In this document: one piece after another, positions 1 to 10,200 of the stretch
How the letters are laid out: every line of letters starts with the position of its first letter
Numbering within the stretch: position 1 is the stretch's first letter
Assembly: GCF_000619925.1 (NCBI RefSeq)
Contig: NZ_JHVB01000002.1
Span: forward strand, 124,001 to 188,000
Direction: 5' to 3'
Length of the DNA stretch: 64,000 nucleotides
Source: Treponema sp. C6A8
GTDB lineage: Bacteria; Spirochaetota; Spirochaetia; Treponematales; Treponemataceae
The notes under the pieces: model-generated
Seen by the model: only the letters and a program-made list of their open reading frames with translations
What the model was told of the DNA's origin: nothing
The model's database searches: none
Program-made: the position numbers and the translations under genes

Positions 1-3000
1 CAGAATAAGGAATTGTGATATTTTTGTTCGAATCAACATTTACATCTTTATCTCCAGTAATATCTGCTGATTCAACATAAACCTTAGGATAATCAGAATT
101 CCAGCTTGCCTTTTCTGACTTAGAAACATCAATCTGAATATCACCATTACTGTTTATGTTTGTCGCTGCTGTTTTTGAAGTAGAAAGCTGTAAACTATCA
201 CTATTATTTTTTTCCTTATTGTAATACTGTTTTCCTACAGCAGTAATTCCTGTTGTAGTTTCAAGATCAACTGTAATAATGGTGTCGTAATAGCGAATAT
301 AATTTGTATTTGTCTTGTTTGTAACCTTTACACGTACAATAATATAGTTATAATCAGTTTCAACATCAAAAGTGCCGTTTTTTGTTTTAGTACCATCAGT
401 TGAAGTAACTTCTTTCAATTCTATTTCGACTGGGCTTGCTTCTGTCACATCTTTTTTATCGTTTCTATAAACAAAGGCTTGTACAATCTCGTTGTCATTA
501 ATAGGAAGAGCTTCAATTGTGTATTCACCAGTTCCGTCTGTTAATTCGAATTTGTTTACATATTCCTTACCCTCAGAAACTCCGGTCTTTTCTGTTCCAA
601 CATCATCCCACTTAAAGCCAGTAATTGCTTTATTAGGTCCTCTAACGTTATAAGTCTGCAAACGGGTTTCTGTATCGCCTGCGCGAACAAAGGTAACCTT
701 ATAATTTTTGGAATAAGGTTCTCCCACAGCACTAGTAACTTTATAAATGACCTGCGAAGTTCCAACTGGAATATTCTTTACTTCACTAGTCCAGCTTGTA
801 TATGGCAGTTCAGAAGGTTTTGTGATTACAATACCGTTAATATCATAAGGTTCTAGAATAACATCTGCCTCAATACTTTCATTTTCTCCAGCCATCTTGT
901 TATAAGAAACAACAGAAATAGTCTCATTCTTCTGGCTTGTATTCATCGTAAGAAGAACTTTATCAGTTTGTGCATTAAGATAGTAAATAACATCATCAAA
1001 ATCACTTACATAAACTCCGTATGAAGAACCTTTGTCAATTGCAGGTTTAGCAGTAAGTGTATGACAATCCAAATCTGGCTTATTAAAGGTGATTTTGCTT
1101 GATTCTTTTTCACCTACAAGAATCGTAATTTCTGTTTTTCCCATCGGCAAATCTTTAGTAGTTCTGCCATTGGCAACATCATTTGCATTTTCAGTCTGAA
1201 TTTCACCAAGGATGATTTCATAATACTTCTTGCCATTTATTTCTTTATAAGTATGTGCCAATGTAGTTTCTTTCGTAGGATTCATAGAGAAACTTTCATT
1301 TGCGGTTGAATTAGTACTGCTTGCGCGGATATTCTGCACCTTATACGAAATCTTTTTGCAGGCAGAAGCATCATCATCAGCCATTCGGAAATAGATTTTT
1401 GCAACGTCTGTGTCTGTTGTTACAGTTTTTGGAACATTTTCTACAATGTGACGAACACCGGCATCATCATCTGTATCCAAGTAAGAATAATAACCATTTT
1501 GCTTATTATTTTCATTTATCGTCTCAATAATCAACTCTTTCACTGCTGTGTTAGAGTCACCAGGCTTAGAAATCACGATTTTATGATAACTCACATCGCT
1601 GCGAGTGCTAACATCTTCTGCGCGTACATTTTTGCTTGTATCAAAATCATCAGAATGATAATAAGGACGGCTAACTGTTTTAAGCCAGAGTGTAGTTAAA
1701 GCACTCGAATCTTTATTGCTCAAATCAAAAATTATACGGTTTGTATTATCAGCTCTTAAGTAACCAGTTCCCCATTTTGTACTATCTTCTTCAGGACAAG
1801 TATCTCCAACATAATAATAAATATGAGTATGACTGTCGTATGGTTTTACGCTGAATTCCATTTTCGTAACATCACAGGCATTGTCTGCACGCACATACAG
1901 TGAATAATTATTTGGCTTATTTTTTTCACCACCATTTGTCAGAGCTACCTTAGCAGGAAACATTGCAGTAACACCAGCCTTGTAATTTGCCTTTGCCCCA
2001 GTATCTTTATCCATGTAATGCGCAGTCCAGGTTCCCGACTTAGAATCCAAAGAAGAATAATTTATAGCTTCCAGAATTGTGTTTCCGCTCTGTTTGTAGG
2101 CATAAATTGTGTAAGTACGAGGTTGGCAACCTTCTTCCGTAACCGTAAATGTGATTACCTGAAGTCCGCCAAGAAGATTTACGCTGTAATTATTTGATTT
2201 CAATTCAGAATACTTGGTCTTTGAAACAGGATTTGACATAGTTTCATTTTCCGAAAGTTTCGGATTAAGAATAATCACATCTGTATTTTCTGAAACGACT
2301 AGCGAATAAATTGTTTCATCTTTATTAAAAGTAAAGTTTGTGATTGCCTGAGTTTCTTGATTTGTTTTGTTTCCCTCATCATCAATTGTTACAAGATTTG
2401 TAACAGAAAGATCTTCCAGCTTTGAAGTGTCGTCCTCACAGACTGGCGAAGCAGAACTGCCACCAATATCATTCAGAAAATCCTGACTTGTAGAATAATA
2501 CTGAACTCTTGGCAATGTGATGGTATAAACATTTGTAATCGGATTTGTTTTATCATAAGCGAGCACCGTCGCCGTCACCTTTGTTACACCGTAAGGAAGG
2601 CTTGTAATACGCACACGGTCGGAATTCTGATTTTCAACCGGAAGAAGAATCGAAGAAATATCTTTCTCCTCAATTTCCTCCATTTTTTCCAGGCCGGTAA
2701 CCGTCTCTCTTGTAACAGTGCTTGTAGTTGTTGTCGTTGTGCTTCCGTCAGAATCAGTATGCTCTTCAACACTTGTCGTATTTTCTACATACGAAGCAAC
2801 TTTTTTTGTTTCCTTCGTCGTTTCTGGACCTTTTATAAGCTTTCCGTTTGCATCAACCTTTACTACAGTTTTTGTAACAGTCTGATAGTATTCATATTTA
2901 TAAACAGGTTTTGCGGTGTAAGAAGCAGACCAGCTTACAGTGGCATTTTCATCAGAAGGAACAGCCTTAAGATAAACAGTATTATCCTTGCTTGTCAAAT

Positions 3001-3898
3001 TAGCGGTTTTATAATCTTTTACGGAAGGCTCATAGGAAATCTGGTTTTTATTAAAACCGTCGCTTTCCTTTAAAACTACAAGACCGGTTGTTAAATCAGT
3101 TTTTTCTGAATTTCCTTCTTCAGCCTCAGAAAGTGAAGTCAAAATATGTTTTTTATTCAGATATACAATATAGGAATCCGAATAATAATCATCATCAGCA
3201 ATAATTGTAATTTTGACGCAGGTAGTTCCATAAGGAAGATTTGAAAAAACAATCGGATCTCCGTTACCTTCTGCCACCGAAAATTCAACCGGCATTTGAG
3301 AAGCTTCAGGCAAATCAACAAAGACTTCCATGTTCTCTGTAATAGAGTCAGATGAAAAAATTCCATTCGCAATATTTGTTGTACGAGTCTGAACTGCAGA
3401 ATAAGTAATTTTTGCGTTTGAATTATTTTTAAAGGCCTTTACCGTAACCGGATCGTCTTTTGCACAAAGGAAAACAGACGAAGAATGATTTCTTGCCGCT
3501 TTCTGGGCGTCTGTACAGTCAGCAGATTTATCATAGCCAACTTCGTATTCATGCTGAGCAGCATTATAAAAAATCTGATTGTAATTTCCTTCTGTTGCTT
3601 TTAAAACGACAATACCGGAAGTAGTTTCTGTATTTTTTACTTCATCATCAGAAGAATAAAAGGCCTCGGGATTTGAATTAATAACACTTCCGCCCGAAGA
3701 ATTCTGTTCGGAAGAAGATGAAGATTTTCTTCCCCTTGAAGAAAAAGAAGACAGACTTAAGCTTGTATCACCGGTCTTAAGTGAGCCGTCAACATTCATA
3801 AAATCATCAAATAAACTTGAACAGGAAGTTGCCGGCAAAAGCGCAAGTCCAATCAAGACTTTTACTATTAATTCACACTTTTTAGCAGTCTTTTTCAT
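1..3898 (-). CDS. Large surface lipoprotein with cadherin-like beta-sandwich repeats (partial, C-terminus outside window)
   Basis: The reading frame from an ATG at 3898 down to position 1 contains no stop (about 1299 codons), so the C-terminus lies beyond the left edge. The N-terminus is a lipoprotein signal: basic MKKTAKK, a hydrophobic stretch, then LLPATSC with the acylated Cys at about residue 26. A Ser-rich linker (SSSSSEQNSSGG) follows. The rest is made of repeated beta-rich units such as YKVTSAVGEPYSKNYKVTF, NYSVNLLGGLQVITFTVTEE and YSDSYIVYLNKK, which resemble the cadherin-like beta-sandwich family (PF12733) of spirochaete and Clostridium surface proteins. It starts 9 bp after the OmpA-type gene, so the two are probably co-transcribed. 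It is likely surface-exposed or periplasmic. No enzymatic motif was seen and the ligand is unknown. Confidence 0.8.
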   Translation of the reverse strand, partial: MKKTAKKCELIVKVLIGLALLPATSCSSLFDDFMNVDGSLKTGDTSLSLSSFSSRGRKSSSSSEQNSSGGSVINSNPEAFYSSDDEVKNTETTSGIVVLKATEGNYNQIFYNAAQHEYEVGYDKSADCTDAQKAARNHSSSVFLCAKDDPVTVKAFKNNSNAKITYSAVQTRTTNIANGIFSSDSITENMEVFVDLPEASQMPVEFSVAEGNGDPIVFSNLPYGTTCVKITIIADDDYYSDSYIVYLNKKHILTSLSEAEEGNSEKTDLTTGLVVLKESDGFNKNQISYEPSVKDYKTANLTSKDNTVYLKAVPSDENATVSWSASYTAKPVYKYEYYQTVTKTVVKVDANGKLIKGPETTKETKKVASYVENTTSVEEHTDSDGSTTTTTTSTVTRETVTGLEKMEEIEEKDISSILLPVENQNSDRVRITSLPYGVTKVTATVLAYDKTNPITNVYTITLPRVQYYSTSQDFLNDIGGSSASPVCEDDTSKLEDLSVTNLVTIDDEGNKTNQETQAITNFTFNKDETIYSLVVSENTDVIILNPKLSENETMSNPVSKTKYSELKSNNYSVNLLGGLQVITFTVTEEGCQPRTYTIYAYKQSGNTILEAINYSSLDSKSGTWTAHYMDKDTGAKANYKAGVTAMFPAKVALTNGGEKNKPNNYSLYVRADNACDVTKMEFSVKPYDSHTHIYYYVGDTCPEEDSTKWGTGYLRADNTNRIIFDLSNKDSSALTTLWLKTVSRPYYHSDDFDTSKNVRAEDVSTRSDVSYHKIVISKPGDSNTAVKELIIETINENNKQNGYYSYLDTDDDAGVRHIVENVPKTVTTDTDVAKIYFRMADDDASACKKISYKVQNIRASSTNSTANESFSMNPTKETTLAHTYKEINGKKYYEIILGEIQTENANDVANGRTTKDLPMGKTEITILVGEKESSKITFNKPDLDCHTLTAKPAIDKGSSYGVYVSDFDDVIYYLNAQTDKVLLTMNTSQKNETISVVSYNKMAGENESIEADVILEPYDINGIVITKPSELPYTSWTSEVKNIPVGTSQVIYKVTSAVGEPYSKNYKVTFVRAGDTETRLQTYNVRGPNKAITGFKWDDVGTEKTGVSEGKEYVNKFELTDGTGEYTIEALPINDNEIVQAFVYRNDKKDVTEASPVEIELKEVTSTDGTKTKNGTFDVETDYNYIIVRVKVTNKTNTNYIRYYDTIITVDLETTTGITAVGKQYYNKEKNNSDSLQLSTSKTAATNINSNGDIQIDVSKSEKASWNSDYPKVYVESADITGDKDVNVDSNKNITIPYS

Positions 3899-3907
3899 AT
3901 CTGATTT

Positions 3908-5461
3908 TTACTCCTGTTTTTCCACAATGAATTCTACGCGGCGGTTTTTCCACCAGTTACTTCTGTCTTCCCATGCCGCAAGTGGATTTGCTCCACCCTT
4001 TCCCTTAGCAATAAGAATATCTTTTGTAATTCCTCGCTCCGAAAGAAGCCCCATAATCGCTTGTGCCCGAAGCTGAGAAAGCGGAACAAGCTCATTTATA
4101 TTTTCACGTTCAGTATTTGTAACGTTATTAGCATAACCTTCAATTGTAATCAGACAGTCCGGATGCTCCTTAATCTGATTAGCAATGCTGTCCAGAGTTT
4201 CAATATTTTCACGGCGCTGTTCTTCAGAAATCTGATTAAAGCTTGCCTTGTCCGGGTCAAAGTGAATTGTATTAACCACAATCTTCCATTTTTTATCAGG
4301 AATAATAACCTGAAGCGGGATTCCGGTTTTTACAGAATCCTGAGCAACAATCACAGTCTGTCCGGTTCTCGTAACATCTGCGGCAGAAGGAACTACAGTC
4401 AAGCGGATTCCATAAGTGTTCATAGCAAATACATCTTCGCCACCGTTTCCTTTTCCATCCCAGCTGAGAGTCTGCGGCGGCATACCGCTTCCAGAATATT
4501 CGCGGAAAGTAGCGCCTTTTGGATCAAGAATTTCAAGTTTCCAGCTCTGAGGAGGCTCACAGATATTTGTAAGCTCCGGAGTAAGGATTGCAAGGTCGTT
4601 TAGGCCGTCGCCGTCCGGAGTAAAGTTTTCATGAATATTTGACTGAATTTTAAGCTCAACAGGCAGAGGACTGTCAGTTGAAACAAAGTCAGAAGAAAGA
4701 GTTTCGGGAAGAGCTTTCTCCTGCATTTCAGCAGGCTTTTCCTTTCTGAACTTCTGAGACCTGTTTTTGTGGAAGGCAGATCCCGGATAAGTTCTGATTC
4801 CGATATTTGCGGTAAAGAACATTGCAAGTCCGCCGCCAATACTGTTGTCGTAAAAAAGATTGAAATCACCTTCAATAAAAGGAATAAAATAGTCTGTGCC
4901 CAGATAAAAGGCGTTTTCAAAGGTGACTTTTCCAAAAAAGCAGCGGGCACCGTCCTGGGCAAAGCCTACAGATGTAAGGCGGCCGTCAGCCTTTGCTCTT
5001 GTTGAGGTATAATAATCGGTAGTAATAAAATCGACGCCAAGCGCAAGACCCGGAATAATTTCCAGCCAGGAAGGCAGCTTTGAAATCGAAGCCTTTGAAA
5101 TTACACGGCGAAGACGGAATTCAAAAAGATTGTTTACAAAGTTTTCCATCAGGGCCCCGGAAGCGGTTCCCTGGCCGTACATAGAACGGTTGTAATCAAA
5201 ACCAAAAAGCCAGCCGCCCCAGTTAAAGCCGAATCCAGCTGCAATATCCCAGCCATTATCTGTCATAGGAACAAAATCCTGGCTGGTAAAAGAAAGCGGA
5301 AAGGCAAGTCCGCCATAGGCTTCCAGATAAAAGTTTGAAATGTCAAAATCAGCCGCAGAAGGGAAGAATTTTCCCGAATCAGATTCGGCGTGAAGATTAG
5401 AAATATTTGTAAAAATTAAAATTAGAAAAAGAGGTAGAACTTTCCCACAAAGTCTGCTCAT
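3908..5461 (-). CDS. OmpA-family outer membrane protein with FlgD-like Ig domain
   Basis: 517 residues. A cleavable signal peptide (MSRLCGKVLPLFLILIF, cleavage near HA-ES) is followed by about 200 residues of alternating aromatic/hydrophobic beta-strand sequence, plausibly a small outer-membrane barrel. Next is a FTPDGDGLND calcium-type loop and a WDGKGNGG segment typical of FlgD/gliding-motility Ig-like domains (about 275-360). The C-terminal OmpA peptidoglycan-binding domain (about 400-515) has FDPDKASF, ITIEGYANN, LSQLRAQAIMGLL and NRRVEFIV. The expected role is anchoring the outer membrane to peptidoglycan. AAGGA lies 8 bases before the ATG. The large lipoprotein follows 9 bp downstream. 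The domain assignment is firm; the ligand and binding partner are unknown. Confidence 0.85.
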   Translation of the reverse strand: MSRLCGKVLPLFLILIFTNISNLHAESDSGKFFPSAADFDISNFYLEAYGGLAFPLSFTSQDFVPMTDNGWDIAAGFGFNWGGWLFGFDYNRSMYGQGTASGALMENFVNNLFEFRLRRVISKASISKLPSWLEIIPGLALGVDFITTDYYTSTRAKADGRLTSVGFAQDGARCFFGKVTFENAFYLGTDYFIPFIEGDFNLFYDNSIGGGLAMFFTANIGIRTYPGSAFHKNRSQKFRKEKPAEMQEKALPETLSSDFVSTDSPLPVELKIQSNIHENFTPDGDGLNDLAILTPELTNICEPPQSWKLEILDPKGATFREYSGSGMPPQTLSWDGKGNGGEDVFAMNTYGIRLTVVPSAADVTRTGQTVIVAQDSVKTGIPLQVIIPDKKWKIVVNTIHFDPDKASFNQISEEQRRENIETLDSIANQIKEHPDCLITIEGYANNVTNTERENINELVPLSQLRAQAIMGLLSERGITKDILIAKGKGGANPLAAWEDRSNWWKNRRVEFIVEKQE

Positions 5462-5570
5462 CAGTCATGTCCTTAATTCTCCGACGGGACAGCCATTATA
5501 TCAAGAAAACCCTGATATGTTCAAGCAAACTTTGCGGTTTTTTACGGTTTATTACTTAATATTACAAAAT

Positions 5571-5623
5571 AAAAAAAGGAGGGATTTAAGACCGAACAAA
5601 TCTGAACGATTAAATATCCCTCC
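5571..5623 (-). terminator. Rho-independent terminator of ackA
   Basis: Read on the minus strand, GGAGGGATATTTAA and TTAAATCCCTCC form a stem of about 12 bp with one bulge, followed directly by TTTTTTTATTTT. It lies 24 bp past the ackA stop codon and upstream of the OmpA-type gene, so it separates the two transcripts. Confidence 0.85.
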
Positions 5624-5646
5624 CCTATAACATAGCACCTGAAACC

Positions 5647-6990
5647 TTACTTTCCGATGATATCTCTTGCCAGAATCTTAGCAATATTTGGACGCTTTAC
5701 CAGGTCGCCCTTCAAGCCTTCTTCGCGGGCCTTGTTTACATAGTCCGGGCTCTGGAAAGAATACTTGAAGTTTGTATGAACATCGTATGTTCCCTTCATG
5801 AGAGCGTAGGCATCTTCTGTCATTACCAGCTCTTCGTCTGTCGGGATTACGAAAATCTTTGTCTTTGAGTCATCAGCGTGGATGTATGTTTCAGCATTAC
5901 CTGTGAATGACCATTCGTTGCGCTGTGCATCAATCTTGATACCGTAGTTTTCAAGACCAGAACAAGCCTTCATACGAGTGATTGGTCCGCGTTCTCCAAC
6001 ACCTGCAGTCCAAACGATTGCATCTACACGGCCGAGTTCTGCCATGAATGCACCGATATACTTCTTAATACGGAGAGCTTCCATTTCAATAGAAAGCTGA
6101 CAGAGCTTGTCCCCCTTTGCAGCATCAATTTCGATATCGCGGCGGTCAGAATATTTTCCTGTGATACCAAGACATCCACACTTCTTGTTGAGAGCCTTGT
6201 CCATTTCGTCAGCTGACATACCAGTTTTTCTCATGATATAGAATGGAAGAGCTGGGTCCAGGTCTCCGGAACGAGTTCCCATTACAAGACCTTCAAGAGG
6301 TGTGATACCCATTGTTGTATCGTAGCAAACGCCGTTCTTAACAGCACACATAGAAGAACCGTTTCCAATGTGGCAGATGATAAGGTTGCAGTCTTTTGGA
6401 TCTTTTCCAAGGAGAACTGCAGCGCGCTTTGCTGTATAAAGGAATGAAGTTCCATGGAAACCATAGCGGCGTGCAGCGTACTTTTCGTACCATTCGCGTG
6501 GAATTGCGTACTGGAAAGTTTCTTCTGGCATTGTCTGGTGCCATGCTGTATCCATGATAGCTGAGTGAGGAACGTTTGGCATAACCTTCTGAGCAGCTTC
6601 AATACCCATGATGTTAGCTGGCATGTGGAGAGGTCCGAGGTCTACTACCTCGCGGAATCCGTCCAAAACCTCAGGAGTGATAAGTACAGACTTTGTGAAC
6701 TTTTCGCCACCATGAAGAACGCGGTGACCTACAGCTCCAATTTCGTCCATAGATTTGATAACACCAACTTCCGGGTCTGTAATTTCTTTAATGATAAGTT
6801 CAATTGCTTCTTTGTGAGTTGGACAAGGGCTTTCGATTTCTGTCTTCTTTCCTTTAGCCTTGTGAGTAATGCAGCTTCCTTCAATACCGATGCGTTCTAC
6901 AACACCGTTAGCCATTACTTCTTTGTTGTCCCAGTCATAAACCTGATACTTTGCAGATGATGATCCGCAGTTCAATGTTAAAATAACCAT
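5647..6990 (-). CDS. ackA: Acetate kinase
   Basis: 447 residues. AckA converts acetyl phosphate and ADP to acetate and ATP, the last substrate-level phosphorylation step of acetate-forming fermentation in the cytoplasm. Family motifs are clear: [14 protein letters not shown] at the N-terminus, [16 protein letters not shown], the phosphate-binding [26 protein letters not shown], and the adenosine-binding [11 protein letters not shown]. The protein is about 45 residues longer than the usual 400 because of a C-terminal extension (from about YDVHTNFKY). AGAGG lies 7 bases before the ATG. No phosphotransacetylase gene is adjacent. It is transcribed away from dnaE and ends in a strong terminator. 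Confidence 0.97.
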   Translation of the reverse strand: MVILTLNCGSSSAKYQVYDWDNKEVMANGVVERIGIEGSCITHKAKGKKTEIESPCPTHKEAIELIIKEITDPEVGVIKSMDEIGAVGHRVLHGGEKFTKSVLITPEVLDGFREVVDLGPLHMPANIMGIEAAQKVMPNVPHSAIMDTAWHQTMPEETFQYAIPREWYEKYAARRYGFHGTSFLYTAKRAAVLLGKDPKDCNLIICHIGNGSSMCAVKNGVCYDTTMGITPLEGLVMGTRSGDLDPALPFYIMRKTGMSADEMDKALNKKCGCLGITGKYSDRRDIEIDAAKGDKLCQLSIEMEALRIKKYIGAFMAELGRVDAIVWTAGVGERGPITRMKACSGLENYGIKIDAQRNEWSFTGNAETYIHADDSKTKIFVIPTDEELVMTEDAYALMKGTYDVHTNFKYSFQSPDYVNKAREEGLKGDLVKRPNIAKILARDIIGK

Positions 6991-7097
6991 TATAAACCTC
7001 TAAAAATAATATGCGTGTAAAAATAAAAATGGGTGTCCGCTTGTCGGTGGGAGAATGAACAAAGTTCATTTAGCTGCTCGCTGGCAGGTAGGCACTC

Positions 7098-7139
7098 TTA
7101 ATGTGATTTTGACAGTATATTCCTATTTAATGTGATTTT
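7098..7139. repeat. 13-bp direct repeat upstream of ackA
   Basis: TTAATGTGATTTT occurs at 7098-7110 and again at 7127-7139, 29 bp apart (close to three helical turns), in the 288-bp gap between the divergent ackA and dnaE genes. The TGTGA core resembles a Crp/Fnr half-site but no matching second half is present. A paired regulator site is possible, but nothing more can be said. Confidence 0.45.
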
Positions 7140-7167
7140 CAACATGACAATAATAGCAAATGCGTTA

Positions 7168-7195
7168 AAAACGGCAGTCCAGTGAACTGCCGTTT
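7168..7195. other. Perfect 10-bp inverted repeat (hairpin or operator) in the ackA-dnaE gap
   Basis: AAACGGCAGT (7168-7177) and ACTGCCGTTT (7186-7195) are exact inverted copies around a 7-base loop. On the minus strand the stem is followed by only a short T stretch, and no gene ends here, so a terminator role is doubtful. It could be an operator between the two divergent promoters. Confidence 0.5.
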
Positions 7196-7216
7196 AGCAT
7201 TTACAAGAAAACGTCT

Positions 7217-7270
7217 CGTCCGATTTATCGGACGTCAGATTGTGACTTTGAGTTAAAAATATGATACAAT
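7217..7270 (+). promoter_or_regulatory. dnaE promoter with an overlapping-side palindrome
   Basis: CGTCCGAT-TT-ATCGGACG (7217-7234) is a perfect palindrome just upstream of a -35-like TTGTGA (7240-7245) and a -10-like TACAAT (7265-7270), 19 bp apart. The dnaE ATG is only 9 bases past the -10, and no Shine-Dalgarno sequence is present. The predicted transcript therefore begins at or next to the start codon. The palindrome is well placed for an operator. Confidence 0.5.
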
Positions 7271-7278
7271 AAAACCCT

Positions 7279-10200
7279 ATGGCAGATTATCATGTATTTC
7301 CTGATGCGCCGGAAGGAACTCCGGTTGCGAACTTTGTTCACCTTCATGTTCACTCGGACTATTCACTTCTGGACTCCTGTGCAACGCTGGATAAGCTTGT
7401 AGCAAAGGCTAAGTCGCTGAATATGCCGGCTCTGGCGCTGACTGACCACGGAAACATGTTCGGTGCCCTCAACTTTGAAAAACTCTGCCACGTTAATGGA
7501 ATTAATCCGATTGTAGGTGAGGAATTTTACGTTGCCTACGGAAGCCACTACGAAAAAAACGACGTTCCCTACAGCCACAAGGGAGAAGAAGGCGACCGTC
7601 ACGCCCACTACTTCCATCTTATCCTTCTTTGCGAAAATCAGAAGGGCTACGAAAACATGTGCTGGCTTTCAAGCCGGGCCTTCTGTGATGAAAACGCCCT
7701 CTACTACGGAAAGCCCCGCATCGACTTTGAGCTTTTGCAGCAGTATCACGAAGGCTTAATCTGCTGTTCTGCCTGTATTCAGGGTGAACTTCCCCAGATG
7801 CTGCTTGCCGGTATGGATAAGGAAGCCCGGGAGCTGGCTCTTAAATACAAGGAGCTTTTTGGCCCCGACCATTATTACATCGAAATTCAGGATCACGGTA
7901 TTCCGGACCAGAAAATCGTTGCAGAAAAGCTGATTAATCTTGCCCATGAGCTTGATATTCCTCTTGTCGCAACAAACGATATTCACTATGTAGAAAAGGA
8001 AGATGCGGTTGCCCAGGATGCCCTGCGCTGTATCGGCTTTAAAAATCTTCTTCACGAAAAGCACGCAAAAATGGGCGGAGACCAGGACCTTGATAACTGG
8101 TATTTTAAAACAGAAGAGGAAATGCGCTCCCTCTTCCCTCAGTGCCCGGAAGCCTTTGACAACACAATTAAGATTGCCAACATGTGTAATCTTACCATTA
8201 AACAGTATTCAACTCCTGAACTTAAGGAATGTCTGCCTCGCTTTGAATTGCCGGAAGAATTCCGCACACACGGCGACGACTACCAGTCTGACCAGAACGA
8301 CTATGTAAAATATCTTGTAGAAGAAGGACTTAAAAAACGCTACAAGGAAATTACGCCTGAAATCCGGGAACGTGCCGACTACGAAATGAATACAATTTTC
8401 AGCATGGGTTTCTCGGGCTACTTCTTAATCGTTTGGGAATTCATCAACTGGTCTAAATCACTTTACGACCCGGTTCACAAATGTCCTAAGCACTACATTC
8501 CGATTGGACCTGGACGAGGTTCCGGTGCCGGTTCCCTTGTTGCCTATGCAATGACCATCACCGACATTGACCCCTTCCGCTACGGATTAATCTTTGAACG
8601 CTTCTTAAACCCAGAACGTGTATCCATGCCGGATTTCGACGTTGATATGGACTTCGACTTTCGCCAGGAGATTATCCAGCATACCCGCGATTTGTACGGT
8701 GATGCCAACGTAGGACACATCGTAACCTTTGGTACCCTCAAGCCAAAAAACTGTATTGCAGACGTAGGACGAATTCTTGGAATTCCGCTGGCAGAAGTAA
8801 ACATGCTCAAAAAATGCATTCCTGAAAGTCCTAAGGCAAAACTTAAGGATGCCTTCAGCGAGCCGACAGAAAAAATGCCGGACGGCGGACAGCTCATTCC
8901 TTACAAGGATGATCCCCGCTTCCAGGAACTTTTTGAACTTGCCTTTAAGCTTGAAGGCGTAAAACGAAACACAGGTCTTCACGCGTCGGGAATGGTAATC
9001 GGTCTTACTCCTCTTCCAAACTGGGCTCCGGTCTTTAAAGACCCTAAAACCGGTGAAGTCGGCGTACAGTACACCATGGATATCATCGAACCTTGCGGCC
9101 TTGTAAAATTCGACTACCTGGGATTAAAAACTCTTTCCCTGATCCGCTACGCAGAGGCTATCATAAATAAACACCGCGCGCCGGGAACACCGGAATTTGT
9201 TACCGCAGAAGTCAGCGAAACAGATAAACAAACTTTTGATCTTTTCTGCCGGGGCGACTCTGTTGCCGTATTCCAGTTTGAATCGCCTGGTATGCAGAAA
9301 ATTCTGCGCCAGTTCCAGCCGGAAAAAATTGAAGACCTGGTTGCCTTGAACGCCCTTTACCGACCGGGACCAATGGATTGTATTCCTCAGTATATCGAAG
9401 GAAAATGGCACCCTGAAACCGTTCACTACCCTGACCCTTCTCTTGAAGGTCTTTTGAAAGAAACCTACGGTGTAATGGTTTATCAGGAACAGATTATGAA
9501 GGTTGCCCAGATTATTGCGGGCTTCTCTCTTGGTGGTGCCGACATGCTGCGCCGTGCCATGGGTAAAAAGAAGCCTGAAGTTCTGATGGGTAAGAAAAAG
9601 GACTTTGTTGAAGGTGCCCTTAAGAACGGCCATACAGAAAAACACGCCGAAGAGATTTTTGATATCATGGTTCCTTTTGCTGGCTACGGTTTCAACAAGT
9701 CTCACGCGGCCGCTTATTCGGTTCTTGCCTACCGCACAGGCTGGCTCAAGGCCCACTACCCTGCCGAATTCATGGCAGCAAACCTTACAAACGAAATTAC
9801 CTCTACAGACGGACTTCCTTTCTATATTGAAGAAGCCCGAAAAATGGGCGTTCCCGTTGACCCGCCGGACGTAAACCGCTCGGATGTCATTTTTGACGTT
9901 GTTGACGGACGAATCGTTTTCGGACTTAAGGGAATTAAAGGTATGGGAGAAGGCGCCGCCAGCGCAATCGTAAAGGAGCGCGAAGAAAACGGCCCTTACA
10001 AAAACTTTATGGACTTTGTAAAACGCGCCTGCACCCGCTTAGAAAAAGGAGAAGACGGACGCGAAAAAATTGCCGTAAACAAAAAGGCTGTCGAAGTTCT
10101 TATTAAAACAGGCGGCTTTGACCACTGCGGGCAGCATAACGGCGAACTCCTTAACCGCCCGACCCTGCTTGCAAACCTGGACGGAGCTGTAGATTACGCT

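Noticed and set aside
4061..4603. 180-codon open frame antisense to the OmpA-type gene
   Set aside because: It is the complement of a confident OmpA domain and shows no protein-like features.
7101..7139. Crp-type binding sites (TGTGA) before ackA
   Set aside because: The second half-site (TCACA) is missing in both copies; only a direct repeat can be supported.
7168..7195. Possible terminator between ackA and dnaE
   Set aside because: Both genes point away from it, so no transcript needs to end here, and the T tract is short.
9124..9756. 210-codon open frame antisense to dnaE
   Set aside because: It mirrors conserved dnaE codons and has no start signal of its own.
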